64,000 nt of DNA from Undibacterium_A arcticum (GCF_042660705.1 NZ_JBHSUQ010000001.1); one strand, 5' to 3'. Counted from the first letter of the stretch, positions 11,987 through 22,386 are shown. Numbers and translations are program-made. Notes: generated from the letters alone by a model not told the origin.

Positions 11987-12598
11987 CTATAAATCGGTGC
12001 TGCCGGAAGTGACGCGATGCGTCGCGGGCCAGATATGACGCCCCGTTGAGTATTCCCATGCTGAATGATCCGGAACCGACCCGTCATTACACGAGCACCT
12101 CGGCAGCCGCAAATCGCTACCTTTATCGATCGCCCTTCCGATGGCAGTCAGATCCGCCGCATGCTCATCCACTGTATCGAGCAACAGCGGGTCGAAGTCG
12201 GACACTGTGTGGTCGATGAAGTCCCTCTCGCGTGGCTGGACCATTGCTTTTTTCTGCATTAAGCTGCGGAATAAGATCGACGACGGTGTCGAAAATTCCG
12301 AGCCGAACCCGCCGGCGGTGGTGCTGATGTCGATACGGTCTTTGAATTCATGGGCGGAGTTAATCACCTCGCCCATGCCGCTTGCGACCACGAAGGTCGC
12401 CGTGTTAGCGGCACCGCTGATAGTTAGTAGGTCGGCCGTGCTGGCGTCAATCGCGGTGTTGCCTGCACTGAGGTCGGCGACCTCGTTCAGCACACGAGTA
12501 TTCGACATCAGTCTGAAATTGATGGCGACGATTTTCGGGCCCGGGTCGAGATCTATACCGCCTTCTCGGCCTGAGGTTATCAAGTGGGTGTGAGTCAT
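11987..12598 (-). CDS. Unknown 203-residue protein upstream of the adhesin
   Basis: I do not recognise this protein. The ATG at 12598 is chosen because AGGGGGAAAATAAA precedes it, almost the same leader as the adhesin gene, which starts only 28 bp downstream. The two genes are therefore probably co-transcribed. The N-terminal 95 residues are rich in Asp, Thr, Ala and Gly with short beta-like stretches such as ADLLTISGAANTATFVV; the C-terminal half is more polar (DFIDHTVSDFDPLLLD, then a Cys/Trp-containing tail). No signal peptide or membrane segment is evident, as for type I substrates, whose signals are C-terminal. It could be a second exported protein, an accessory factor for the adhesin, or the remnant of a larger adhesin-like gene. 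Confidence 0.55.
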   Translation of the reverse strand: MTHTHLITSGREGGIDLDPGPKIVAINFRLMSNTRVLNEVADLSAGNTAIDASTADLLTISGAANTATFVVASGMGEVINSAHEFKDRIDISTTAGGFGSEFSTPSSILFRSLMQKKAMVQPRERDFIDHTVSDFDPLLLDTVDEHAADLTAIGRAIDKGSDLRLPRCSCNDGSVPDHSAWEYSTGRHIWPATHRVTSGSTDL

Positions 12599-12989
12599 TT
12601 TATTTTCCCCCTGACGTGCCGGCGCGCCGACAGCAGCCATTAATCCGAATTTGCTGAGGCGAAAAGCGCCCTAAGCTCAGACTAATCGACTCTGGCAATG
12701 TGTTCTATTGGACCTTGGTACACCCCATACTTAAGTACAGGTGCCCACATCGCGTTCCGATGAGCGTTACCAGTACATCAGCGGCGTGCTTCAGGAAGAA
12801 GAGGCCGCGGCACATTTGCGACGTGCTGACGGGAGCTTCGCAGAGATATCTGCATGTCCGGTTTCAGCCGGCAGGGGGAGGAGAATTTCTATCGCTTGCC
12901 GCCAGCACCCGCGCAGCAAGGTTTGTCACACAAGGATCAGGCAGCAGCCGGTCCGTGCCGGTGCCGCCAACGCGGGCAGGCGCCGCCGG
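12599..12989. other. Intergenic region upstream of the adhesin pair
   Basis: 391 bp between the end of the LuxR-type regulator and the start of the unknown protein. It presumably carries the promoter for the adhesin pair on the minus strand, but I find no convincing -35/-10 pair. Long antisense reading frames across it and the regulator look like shadows. Confidence 0.5.
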
Positions 12990-13639
12990 TCAGACGTCGG
13001 GGAGGTCTATTACCAGCAGCGCCAGCTTCAACCGATCAGCAATCCCAAGTTTGCGAAATATCTCGGTCAAGTGCGCCTTCACCGTGCGCTCGGTAATGGT
13101 CAGCTGTCGCGCGATCTGCTTGTTGCACTCGCCATTCCCGATCAGCTCGGCGATTTCCCGCTCGCGCCGCGTAAGGTCGGCGAGTCGCGCGACATTCGCC
13201 CGCCTGGTGTCGCTGTCGTCACGCATCCGCGCGCCCAGCTCATCCAGCAGGCGCGGGGTGAGCGTCCTGCGAATCCACAATTCCCCTTGCTTGATCGCGA
13301 CGATGATCGATTTGAGCAGCTGCGGGTCAATGTCGCTGCGGCAGCAGCCGCGCACGCCGATCCTGAACAGGGCCAGTTCCCTGTCGTCGGAAATTTCGCC
13401 GCTCAGCACAATGATTCTGGTCGCCGGATTGAGCTTCATCAGGCGCGCAATGCCCTTCGTGCCTTCGAGATCGGGCAATTCGAGCTGCAGCAGAAGCACG
13501 TCCGGCTTTATCCGCACCAGGTATTCCTTGAGTGCGTCCAGATCGCTTACCGCGGTCGCGGCGGCAAAACCTTCCAGGCCTTGCTTCCAGCTGCAAAGTC
13601 TGTCGGGGATGGGCTGGCAAGTAGGATCACGGCATTCAT
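12990..13639 (-). CDS. LuxR/NarL-type response regulator, atypical receiver (frameshifted)
   Basis: Transcription regulator with an N-terminal receiver-like domain (about residues 1-120) and a C-terminal LuxR helix-turn-helix (about 150-210: LTRREREIAELIGNG, NKQIARQLTITERTVKAHL). The usual phosphoacceptor Asp after the third beta strand is Gln (PDVLLLQLELPD), so it may not be controlled by phosphorylation. The start at 13639 lies one base after the stop of the fusion-protein gene, placing it at the end of the exporter operon, ideally placed to control the adhesin genes just downstream. One C appears to be missing at 13611-13613 (plus-strand G run); restoring it joins the receiver N-terminus and gives 216 residues. 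Regulation of the adhesin is inferred from position only. Confidence 0.8.
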
Positions 13640-13640
13640 C

Positions 13641-15040
13641 TTATCGTTCGCGAAGCGCCATTTCTTTGGTCTTGATGATTGGTTTTAGCAGATAGTGCAG
13701 CACGGTTTTCTTGCCGGTCTTGATATCCACCGTGGCCACCATGCCGGGCAGGATCGCCAACGGCTCGGCCCGGCCGTTCGGCTTGTTCTGCCTGGTGCGC
13801 ACCCGGATCTGGTAAAAGCTTTCCTGCCTCTCGCCAGGCCGTTCCGGCATCAGGGTGTCGGCGCTGATGTGTTCCAGCGTCGCCGGGAATCCGCCGTAAA
13901 TGGAAAAATCGTAGGCCGACAGCTTTACCATGGCTTCTTGGCCGGGGTGGAGGAAGGCGATGTCGGCCGGGCGCACGCGCGCTTCGATCAGCAGCGTGTC
14001 GTCCAGCGGCACGATCTCCAGCAGGTCCATGCCGGGCTGAACCACGCCGCCGACCGTGTTGACCTTGATCTGCTTGACGGTGCCCGCCAGCGGCGCCCGT
14101 ACCAGGGTGCGCGTGACGCGATCGTCGAGAGCGGTATTGGCGGCGCTTAACGCGGTCTGTTCCGCCCGCGCCAGGTTCAGTTCCTTCATGGCATCGGCGC
14201 GAAAGTGTGCGCTCAGCTCTTCCATTTTTGCTGCACTTCGCGGTACGCCGAGTCAAGCCGTGGCAGCGCCAGCCTGGTCGCATCCAACTCGCCCTGCAAG
14301 TCGTTGGTCTGCCGTTCCAGTCGTAGCAGTTCCACTTCCGACACTGCGCCTTGCTGCGCCATCGGCCTTGTCATCGCCAGTTCCTTCGCAATCAGGCCAT
14401 GGCTTTGCCGCAGCTGTACTTCACGCGCGCGCTTCTCGGCGAGTTCCTGCCGCCGCTGCTCGGCCTGTTGCCGCAATACGGACTGGTTGGCTTGCAGCTC
14501 TCGTTGCCTGGTGGCGTACAGCGACTTTTCTTCAGCCATCAGCTTGGGATTTTCCTTTTCCAGTTGCGCCGGCGGCACGAATTCAGTATTGCCGGCTTCC
14601 GCCGTCAGCCGTGCGATCCGGGCGAGCAGGGCATGGTCCTTAGCCTGGCCTTCGTGCGACGATGCGGTGAAGCGGGTGTCATCGATGCGCATCAGGGCCT
14701 GGTCTTTTTGCACCACCTGTCCCACCTGCACCAGGATTTCGGAGACGATGCCGCCCTCCAGGTTTTGCACGATCTGCACCTGGCTCGATGGAATCACCTT
14801 GCCTTCGCCGACGGTGAATTCGTCGACCGTGGCCAGCGCCGCCCACCCCAGCGCGAGCGCGCAGAAGAGCAGTGTCAGCCACAGGATCCAGTGGGTGAAA
14901 TAGCGCGGCCCTTCCATCACGGCGGCGCTGCTTTCGCGCATGAACTCGGTGTCGTCGACGCTGGGCCTGAGTGCGTTTGCGACGCGACGCGTCAGTGCGC
15001 GCACGCCATCCTTGCGTGTCAGATCAGTTGGCGGCTGCAT
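13641..15040 (-). CDS. Type I secretion membrane fusion protein, HlyD/LapC type (frameshifted)
   Basis: Periplasmic adaptor linking the inner-membrane ABC exporter to a TolC-like outer-membrane channel. A cytoplasmic head of about 45 residues is followed by one membrane segment (WILWLTLLFCALALGWAAL), the first lipoyl half with VQNLEGGIVSEILV, a long coiled coil (about residues 140-300), the second half (VRAPLAGTVKQIKVNT) and a C-terminal beta domain. The start has a strong GGAGG site and overlaps the exporter gene by 17 bp. At 14225-14229 the T run is one base short, which breaks the frame inside the coiled coil; with the base restored the protein has 466 residues, normal for the family. No outer-membrane channel gene is visible in the window. 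Confidence 0.9.
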
Positions 15041-17201
15041 GGAGCTTTCCTCCTGCCAGTGCCGCCAGCACTAGCTCCTTGGGTCCGTCGGCAATCACGC
15101 GGCCGTGGTCGAGCACGATCAAGCGGTTGACCAGGCTCAGCAGCGACGCCCGGTGCGAGATCAGGATCAGCGTGCGGCCGTCGAGCTGGGCCGAGATGCG
15201 GGCCTTGAATTGGTCTTCGGAGCGGTTGTCCATGGCGCTGCTCGGCTCGTCGAGCAGGAGCAGCGGTGGCGCCATCAGTTCGGCGCGGGCAATGGCGATC
15301 GCCTGGCGCTGCCCGCCCGACAGTTTTTCGCCGCGCTCGCCGACCTGCAGATCGAGCCCTTGCGCCGCGCTGTTAGTGAATTCCGTGACGCCGGCGATTT
15401 CGGCGGCGCGTAGCACCGCGGCGTCATCCGCGTACGGTGCGCCGAGCACGATGTTGTCACGCACGCTGCCATAGAACAGCAGTATGTCCTGCGGCACATA
15501 GCCGATGTCGCGGCGCAGCGCCGCCGGATCGATCTGGCGCTGGTCGGTGCCATCGATCAGTACCGCGCCCGAGCTTGGCGGATACAGGCCGAGCACCAGT
15601 TTTTCGACGGTGGTCTTGCCGGAGCCGACGCGACCGAGGATCGCAACCCGTTCGCCGGGAGCGATTTTGAATGAGACGCCCGCCAGCGCTTCCGCGCTCT
15701 GGTCAGGATAGGCGAAGCTGACGTTCTTGAATTCGACGCCGCCGCGCAAGGCGGGCCGGTGTACGAAGTCCTTGCCGGCCGGCCGTTCCGCCGGCAGGTT
15801 CATCAGCCGGTCGATCGACATCAGCGCATCGCGCGACTGGTGGTAGCGCGTCAGCAGTCCCGCCACTTGCGACAGCGGCGCCAGCGCGCGCCCGGTGAGG
15901 ATGGAGCAGGCGATCAGGCCGCCCATGGTGAGCTTGTCGTCGGCAATCAGGTAGACGCCCAACACGATCACCGCGAGATACGCCGCCTGCTGCGCGAATA
16001 TGGAAAAATTGACGGCGCAAGCAGCCAGGAAGCGCGATTTCAATGCGAGCTTTCCGATGTGCCCGATCACCTGTTCCCACTTGCGCTGCACCGGGCCTTG
16101 CGCGCCCATGACCTTGATCGTTTCCAGCCCGACCAGGCTTTCGATCAGGGTCGCCTGCCGTTGCGCAGCCAGCTTGGAGCTCGCCTGCACCACGTGCGCC
16201 AGCGGCAGTTGCAGCGCCAGGCCGACGCCGACGATGAGCGGCACGGCAATCAGCGGCACCCACCCGAGCGCGCCGCCGACCCAGAACATGGCGCCGATGA
16301 ACAGCACGACAAAGGGCAGGTCGATCAGGGCGGTGATGGTGGCGGAGGTGACGAATTCACGGAAAGCCTCGAATTCCTGCAAGTTGCTGGCAAACGCGCC
16401 GACCGAAGCGGGGCGCGCGCTCATCTGGATGCCGAGCACTTTTTCGAAGATGTTGGCGGACAGGACCACGTCCAGTTTTTTGCCGGCGACGTCGATGAAG
16501 TAGCCGCGCAGAGCGCGCATCAGCAAGTCGAAAGTCATGACCAGCCCGACTCCGATCGCCAGCGCCCACAGCGTTTCCACCGCATGGTTCGGCACGACCC
16601 GGTCATACACGTTCATCGAAAACAGGGGCACGACCAGGGCAAACAGGTTGATCAGCAGGGACGCGATCAGCACTTCGCCATAGATCGGCCATGACCGCAC
16701 CGCCACGCCCCAGAACCAATGCAAGCGGGGCACGACGCTGTCGGCCGTGCGGGCATCGAAGCGGTAGGCGGGCCGCATGAAAATCACATGGCCGGTATAG
16801 CGCTGCTGCAACTCGTCCAGCTGGATGTCGTGCTCGCCAGTGCCGGATTCCGGCAGGATGATTTGGGCAGTTCTGCCATCATTGCGCAGCAGAATGCAGG
16901 CTTGCTTGTCCCGCAGCAACAACACGGCAGGCAAGACCAGGTCGGAAATCTTGTCCAGCGGCCGCTTGACCAGCTTCGCGGAAAAACCGACGCGCAATGC
17001 CGCGCGGATGAAGAGTTCCGGCGTCAGACTATGGTCAACCAGCGGCAGGCCGGCGGTCAGTGTGTCGGCCGAAACCGGCTTGTTATGCATCCGGGTCAAT
17101 GCCATCAGGCAACCCAGCAGTGGATCGTCAGCCACGCTGGCCGCGGGCGGCAAGTCCCAAGCGTCGGCGGCGCTTATGGCAAGGGCATGGATCGGTTGCA
17201 T
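15024..17201 (-). CDS. Type I secretion ABC transporter, LapB type
   Basis: Inner-membrane ATP-driven exporter for the large adhesin. N-terminal peptidase-C39-like domain (about 1-135) without the catalytic Cys, as usual for RTX/LapA exporters that do not cleave a leader; six-helix membrane domain (about 150-440); ATPase domain (about 470-715) with Walker A GRVGSGKTT, signature LSGGQRQAIAIARA, Walker B LLLLDEPSSAMD and the H-loop ISHRAS. The start at 17201 (MQPIHALAIS) is preferred over an upstream in-frame codon because family members begin near here; the ribosome site is weak. 725 residues, intact. First gene of the exporter-adaptor-regulator operon. Confidence 0.93.
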   Translation of the reverse strand: MQPIHALAISAADAWDLPPAASVADDPLLGCLMALTRMHNKPVSADTLTAGLPLVDHSLTPELFIRAALRVGFSAKLVKRPLDKISDLVLPAVLLLRDKQACILLRNDGRTAQIILPESGTGEHDIQLDELQQRYTGHVIFMRPAYRFDARTADSVVPRLHWFWGVAVRSWPIYGEVLIASLLINLFALVVPLFSMNVYDRVVPNHAVETLWALAIGVGLVMTFDLLMRALRGYFIDVAGKKLDVVLSANIFEKVLGIQMSARPASVGAFASNLQEFEAFREFVTSATITALIDLPFVVLFIGAMFWVGGALGWVPLIAVPLIVGVGLALQLPLAHVVQASSKLAAQRQATLIESLVGLETIKVMGAQGPVQRKWEQVIGHIGKLALKSRFLAACAVNFSIFAQQAAYLAVIVLGVYLIADDKLTMGGLIACSILTGRALAPLSQVAGLLTRYHQSRDALMSIDRLMNLPAERPAGKDFVHRPALRGGVEFKNVSFAYPDQSAEALAGVSFKIAPGERVAILGRVGSGKTTVEKLVLGLYPPSSGAVLIDGTDQRQIDPAALRRDIGYVPQDILLFYGSVRDNIVLGAPYADDAAVLRAAEIAGVTEFTNSAAQGLDLQVGERGEKLSGGQRQAIAIARAELMAPPLLLLDEPSSAMDNRSEDQFKARISAQLDGRTLILISHRASLLSLVNRLIVLDHGRVIADGPKELVLAALAGGKLHAAAN

Positions 17202-17676
17202 TATGGGGGGGAGTCCTGAAGAGGATGTTACGTAGAGCAACCATACCAATTGTTTAACTGCAATACTTGATAATAATCAATACTCCAGAAAAAAATTGTT
17301 ACCGAAACTTAATTTATTTTTCTGCATCATTGCCTGGATCAGCGAACAAGCCCGGACAAGATGACTGCTTGAGTAAACTTGTGCTCTCGCGAGCGCTGGC
17401 ACGAAAACAACAACCCGCCGTACTTCGTTACTTAATGGAAACTTGCATGCATAACTTGCATGCCTAACTTGCATGCTAACTTGTCTGACGCCTGCATTTT
17501 CCGTTCCGCACGGGACGCTACTGTTTCGGCCTGATGTTTATTAACGCCGCGTCGCCATTGGCACATTGGCAATAACAAAACCGGGGGAACAGGCGCGCAA
17601 ACGCCTTATTAAAAAGGCTGTGTGAGCGTTCAGCGTTGAAATTATCCCATTGCATGTTGAAGCAACCCGATAGCCT
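17202..17676. other. Upstream region of the secretion operon
   Basis: About 475 bp of AT-rich sequence between the exporter gene and the Tn3 remnant. It should hold the operon promoter on the minus strand, though no textbook sigma-70 site stands out. A cluster of 13-bp tandem repeats sits about 240-280 bp upstream of the exporter start and is listed separately. Confidence 0.5.
17440..17483. repeat. Tandem AACTTGCATGC repeats (iteron-like)
   Basis: Three direct repeats of AACTTGCATGC plus one or two bases (units 17440-17452, 17453-17465, 17466-17477) followed by a partial AACTTG. Each unit contains the palindrome GCATGC, and the period of 12-13 bp differs from one helical turn. Position upstream of the exporter operon suggests a protein-binding array, but this is inference. 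Confidence 0.8.
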
Positions 17677-17934
17677 TCAGGTTCGCCCCTTCTTTGTCGA
17701 GCAGCCGGTGCCGGTCACGCAGATGCTGCGCCACGCCGAGCGGGAGCGTTGACGGACCCGACGACGCTGACTCTCATACGAACGGTCGCGGATTTCACTG
17801 AATCGGCGCAAGAATACTGCCCGACTCAGCGAGTTTTTCGCTTCGCCTTTGTTCAGCCCGATTTGACTGCGCCGACGCAATTCTGGGTCCTGCAACCAAT
17901 CTAGCGTAACGAACGTACGCTCCGGCTTACCCAA
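17677..17934 (-). mobile_element. Tn3-family transposase remnant
   Basis: The 85-codon fragment contains TLDWLQDPELRRR, GLNKGEAKNSLSRAVF and EIRDRSYESQR, which match the conserved C-terminal part of Tn3-family transposases. After this the reading drifts into unrelated sequence, and no full gene, resolvase or terminal inverted repeat is visible. It is a decayed relic lying immediately downstream of the GGDEF-EAL gene, suggesting that past transposition shaped the junction between the secretion and signalling operons. Confidence 0.75.
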
Positions 17935-17940
17935 CGCACG

Positions 17941-17954
17941 TAACGCTAGCGTTA
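17941..17954. promoter_or_regulatory. Perfect 14-bp palindrome TAACGCTAGCGTTA
   Basis: A perfect dyad between the Tn3 remnant and the stop codon of the GGDEF-EAL gene. It has no T tract, so it is not an obvious terminator; it may be an operator or a residual recombination site. Confidence 0.4.
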
Positions 17955-17967
17955 ATCCGGTCCGGCT

Positions 17968-20448
17968 TTAGTGAAGTGTCCGCTGCACTTTCAGCATCTC
18001 TTCGAACTTCATCGCCGGTACCGGTTGGCTGAAATAGTAACCCTGAATTGCATCGCACTGATGGGCTTCCAAAAACGCCAACTGTTCCTGGGTCTCGACT
18101 CCTTCGGCGATGACCGACATCTTTAAACTATGCGCCATGGAGATGATGGCCTTGATGATCGCGGCATTGCTTTCGTCATGCGCGATATCCCACACAAACG
18201 ACTGGTCGATCTTGAGAGTGTCGATCGGAAAGCGTTTCAAATAACTCAGGCTGGAGTAGCCAGTACCAAAATCATCAATCGAAAGATTGATCCCTAGTTG
18301 CTTGAGTCTCTGTAATGTCCCGATCACGGTTTCGCTACCCTGCATGATGACGCTCTCGGTTAATTCGAGCTCGAGTAATCTGGGCGGCAGGCCGGTTTCT
18401 TCCAACAATATCCTCAGCGAATCGACCAGGGACTTGTTGCGAAACTGAATGGCAGACAGATTGACTGAAATGGGAACGCACGCATGACCGTGCTGCAGCC
18501 ACGCCTGGTTTGCCGACAAACTTCTTCCGTGACCCACTGACCAATCGACACAATCAATCCGCTGTCTTCGGCGATCGCGATAAAATTGGCAGGGGTCAGC
18601 AGGCCTAAATCCGGATGGTTCCAACGAATCAATGCTTCCGCACCAATCAGTTTTCTATCCGCAGTATCGACCTTTGGTTGGTAATACACAACGAACTCCT
18701 GTCGCACCACCGCATGGCGTAATTGCACTTCAAACAATAGGCGTTTTGCTGCCTTACTATTCATTTCCGTGGCATAGAATTGATAGTTGTCGCACCCCGC
18801 TTCCTTCGCATGGTACATGGCGGCATCGGCATTCTTGATTAACGTGCTCGCGTCGGAACCGTCATTCGGATACATACTGATGCCGATACTGATCGTCAAG
18901 CTCAGCTCCTGTTGTTTCACAAAATAAGGAGCCGAAACGGCATCCAGTATTTTCGTTGCCAGATCGGCGAAATGCACTTGATGGCTGGCACTCGGCATAA
19001 TAATCATGAATTCATCCCCGCCCTGGCGACTAACGGTATCGGTCGCGCGCGTCACCGACAGGAGTCTTGCGGCAACTTGTTCCAAAATATAATCGCCGGA
19101 AGAATGCCCCAGCGAGTCATTGATATTTGAAGCGGTCGAGGTCCAGAAACAGGACTCCCACACAGGTACCTTCGCGCAGTGCCGCGCCAATGGCTTGCTG
19201 TAGCCGATCCAATGCCAGTATTCGATTCGGCAAGCCGGTGAGCGCGTCATGCATGGCTTGATACGCGATTTTCGCGGTGATTTCCCGGGATGCGGTAACG
19301 TCACGGAATACCAGCACTGCGCCGATGATGCTTCCATCGCGACTGCGGATAGGCGCTGTCGAATTTTCGATCTCCGAGTACCTGCCGTCCTGCCGGATAA
19401 GAAGGCAATCGACGGGAAGGTGGCTGATGGTCCCTTCCGATAAGGCCGGCAAGATCGGATTCGGCAGTGGCAGCTTGTTGTTTTTATCGACAATATTCAG
19501 TACGTCCATCAAGGACTTGTTGATGGCCCCCTCCATGCTCCACCCCGTTAATTGCTGGGCCACGGGATTGAGGTAATCGATAATGCCTTGCGCATCGGTC
19601 GTGATGACGGCGTCGCCGATGGAATGCAGCGTCACTTCCGCTCGTTCCTTTTGGTTGAACATCATGATTTCGCCACGCTTGCGATCGGTAATGTCTTGAG
19701 TCGATCCGCGTATCTTGACCACGCTGCCCCCATCGCTGGTGGGCGCGAAGACCATTCGCACCCACTTGCGGTTCCCTTTGGCGGTCACAATCTCCAGTTC
19801 CAGATCGAAGGGCTTGCCGTACTTGATGGCTTGGCTAAGAACGGTCTCTATTTTCAGTCGCCACTCTCCATGGAAGAAGCTGAAAAAGAAGGCGATGCTT
19901 GTGTCAGCCGATGGACTCACTTCGTGAATCCGTGCGACTTCCTCGGTCCATGAACATCTTCCAGTCGCCGGGTCATACTCCCAGCCGCCGATGTGAGCAA
20001 GTGCACTCATTTCCAGCAATAGTTGGCTTTTCTCACGCAGCGCTTGCTCGGCCGCGTGCCTGGCGCGCAGTTCCGCTGCGTCGCGCTGTGCTCGCCTGAT
20101 GGCTGGCACCAGGCGGGTCAGATTTTCCTTGAGTAGGAAATCCGTTACGCCCAGCTTGAGCAGTCCGACCGCGTTTTCCTCGCCGACGGTGCCCGATACG
20201 AGGATGACCGGAACATCGGGCAGCACAGAACGAACCAGCGCCAGGCTCTCTGTGAACTCCATTCCAGGAACGTTGTAATCGGACAGCACGGCATCCCAGT
20301 TCATGTCGGTCAGGTCTGCCACAAGATCGGCGGAATTGGCAACCTGACGACAATGGGCGTCCAGTCCGTCCTTGCGCAGATGCCGCTCGACGAGAAGGAA
20401 ATCGGCAAGGGTGTCTTCAATAATGAGCAAATTCAGCGGCGCGTCCAT
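17968..20448 (-). CDS. REC-PAS-PAS-GGDEF-EAL signalling protein (two frameshifts)
   Basis: Cytoplasmic c-di-GMP enzyme with both a cyclase and a phosphodiesterase module. Order: receiver (about 1-120, phosphoacceptor in VLSDYNVPG), PAS (about 130-260), PAS (about 265-385), GGDEF (about 395-555, intact SRQGGDEF), EAL (about 570-815, intact GAEALIRW, plus DDFGTGYSSLSYL and AEGVETQEQL). The start at 20448 follows the response-regulator stop by 5 bp with AAGGA upstream. Two small deletions break it: a missing AT around 19122-19126 and a missing base at 18507-18508. Corrected, it has about 827 residues. Because both motifs are intact it is not a LapD-type degenerate receptor. It probably receives phosphate or signals from the kinase of the same operon. 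Confidence 0.85.
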
Positions 20449-20453
20449 CGGCG

Positions 20454-20891
20454 CTATCCTTGAGGCGTTTGGTTGATGGCCACCCAATAAACGCCAAGGC
20501 GTGCTACCGTCTCCGCGAAATCGCCGAAATCGAGCGGTTTGCGCACGAAGCTGTTGGCACCATTCGCGTAGCTTTGCAACCGGTCCCGCTCTTCATCGGA
20601 AGAAGTGAGAATGACCACCGGCAGCAGTTGAGTGCGCGAATCGGCGCGCAGACGCGCCAGCACCTCCAGCCCGGAAAGACGTGGTAATCCGATGTCGAGC
20701 AAAATTACGGTAGGCAACTCCGGACCGTCCCGGTTGGCAAATTCGCCCTCCCGGAACAGGTAGTCGACGGCCTGCTGGCCGTCGCGCACGACGGTGATCT
20801 CATTGGTCAAATGATTCTTCCGCAAAACGCGCAGGATCAGCATTTCGTCCTGCGGGTTGTCTTCGACAAGCAGGATGTTCTTGGCCTTCAT
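20454..20891 (-). CDS. Single-domain response regulator (RcpA/CheY-like)
   Basis: 145-residue stand-alone receiver. Acidic patch at the start (LLVEDNPQDEML), phosphoacceptor Asp in VILLDIGLPRLSG, switch Thr in VVILTSSDEE and Lys in FVRKPLDF. This form of receiver (with GLEVLARLR and a long beta4-alpha4 segment) is typical of regulators paired with phytochrome-like or hybrid kinases. ATG at 20891 follows AAGGAG and overlaps the kinase stop codon as ATGA. It probably relays phosphate between the kinase upstream and the GGDEF-EAL protein downstream, possibly as a phosphate sink. Confidence 0.9.
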   Translation of the reverse strand: MKAKNILLVEDNPQDEMLILRVLRKNHLTNEITVVRDGQQAVDYLFREGEFANRDGPELPTVILLDIGLPRLSGLEVLARLRADSRTQLLPVVILTSSDEERDRLQSYANGANSFVRKPLDFGDFAETVARLGVYWVAINQTPQG

Positions 20892-22384
20892 GATGTCTCC
20901 TTGTTGGTGCCGTCGGCGGACGGAAACTAAAGCGGAACGTGGCCCCCTTGCCCGGTGCGCCTTCGGCCTCCATGACGCCGCCATGGCGTTGCACGATGCG
21001 CTGAACGGTGGCTAGACCGATACCGGTTCCCGGAAACTCCTCTTGCCGATGGAGTCGCTGGAAAGGCTGAAACAACTTGACCGCATGAGCCATGTCGAAG
21101 CCTGCGCCGTTATCGGTCACGCAAAGGAAGTGATTTCCGTCTTTTTGTTCGGCATAGACTCGAATCGCGGGTTGTGGCGTGCGCAGCGTGAATTTCCAGG
21201 CATTGTCTAGCAAGTTCCTCATCGCCGCGTCGATCATGCGTGCATCGCCGCGTACGGCCAGGCCCGCCTCGATTTCGCACGCCATTTTTCGCTGTGGGTC
21301 GGCATGCGCCAGGTCAGCCAGAATGCCGTCAGCCATGCCGGAGAGATCGATCGCTTCGTGGCGCAGTTCGGCACGGGTGGAGCGTGACAAGACCAGCAGG
21401 CCGTCGATCAGTTCGCCCATGCGCAGGCTGGCGATGTTGATCTGGTCGAGATCGACGCGGGCATCGTCCGACAATTGCTCGCCTAAGTCTTCGATCAACG
21501 CTTGGCTGAAGCCGATCATGGCGCGCAACGGCGCACGCAAGTCATGCGAGACGGCGTAGGCGAAGCTGTCCAGCTCCTGGTTGGCGGCCTTGAGTTCGGC
21601 AGTGCGCTCCTCCACCCGCTGCGCCAGCTTCTCGTTTTCTTCCTTGATCAGGGTACGGGCGGCATCGAGGTCGATCGAGCGGTCCCGCAGGGTGATCCGC
21701 ATGTAGTCGAAGCTTGCCGCAAGCTTCGTTATCTCGTCGCTGCCGGAGATCGCAATCGGTTGATCGAAAGTACCGGCACTGAACAGCGCGGTCGCTTCTT
21801 CCAACTTGACGATGGGTGACGATTCTGCGGTGAATAATATGCATCAACCACACGATGACACCTGCGAGTAGCGCGACCGAAACTGCCATCACGGCATGCA
21901 CCCATCGTTTTTGACGGATGATGTACGCGGCCGTCATGTCATTTATCGCCAGTACGTCGGACACCATGGATGAAGTTCTGACATCGAGTTGGTCGCCAAT
22001 TAATTCCTGGTTTTCGTTGGGTATCGTGCCTTGCTTCGCTCTTGAGAGCTTGTCGAACAGGGCGCCAACCGCCGCATCATCTTCGAGGATTCTGACCTTG
22101 AGCGATTGCGCTCGCCCATCGAGAATGGGAATGGCCGTGAGTATCGGCGTCAGTTCTGCAAACTGTGTCTGCAACTGCCGCGTCGCCCGCTGATGCGACG
22201 AGCCCGACAATTCGGGAAGGACGCCGCGGATCAGGGAGATTTTGCGCACCGCTGCATTCAAGTTCATCGTTGCCGCCGCATGATGTGCATTCATAATCTG
22301 CAAAATGATGAGCATGGCAGCCACCAACGCAACGCTGGTCATACTGACGACGGCGAATAGCTGCAGGGTTCGGCGAATGCGCAT
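20888..22384 (-). CDS. Membrane sensor histidine kinase (two frameshifts)
   Basis: Sensor kinase with two membrane segments (about residues 8-30 and 165-188), a periplasmic helical region between them, a HAMP linker, a coiled coil (KLAQRVEERTAELKAANQEL), a HisKA domain with the phosphorylated His in YAVSHDLRAPLRAM, and an ATPase domain (NLLDNAWKF, DNGAGFD, GTGIGLATVQRIVQRHGG). Starts two bases after the binding-protein stop. The C run at 21814-21816 appears two bases short, breaking the HAMP region. At 20924-20926 one base of a T run (minus strand) is missing; restoring it makes the gene end in TGA overlapping the next ATG, a standard operon overlap. Corrected length 499 residues. Confidence 0.88.
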
Positions 22385-22386
22385 TG

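Noticed and set aside
12741..13688. 315-residue plus-strand frame across the LuxR-type regulator
   Set aside because: Lacks a ribosome site and family features, and lies antisense to a gene with clear LuxR helix-turn-helix motifs.
17267..17474. Short plus- and minus-strand frames upstream of the exporter operon
   Set aside because: No start signals or family features; they overlap the presumed control region and the tandem repeats.
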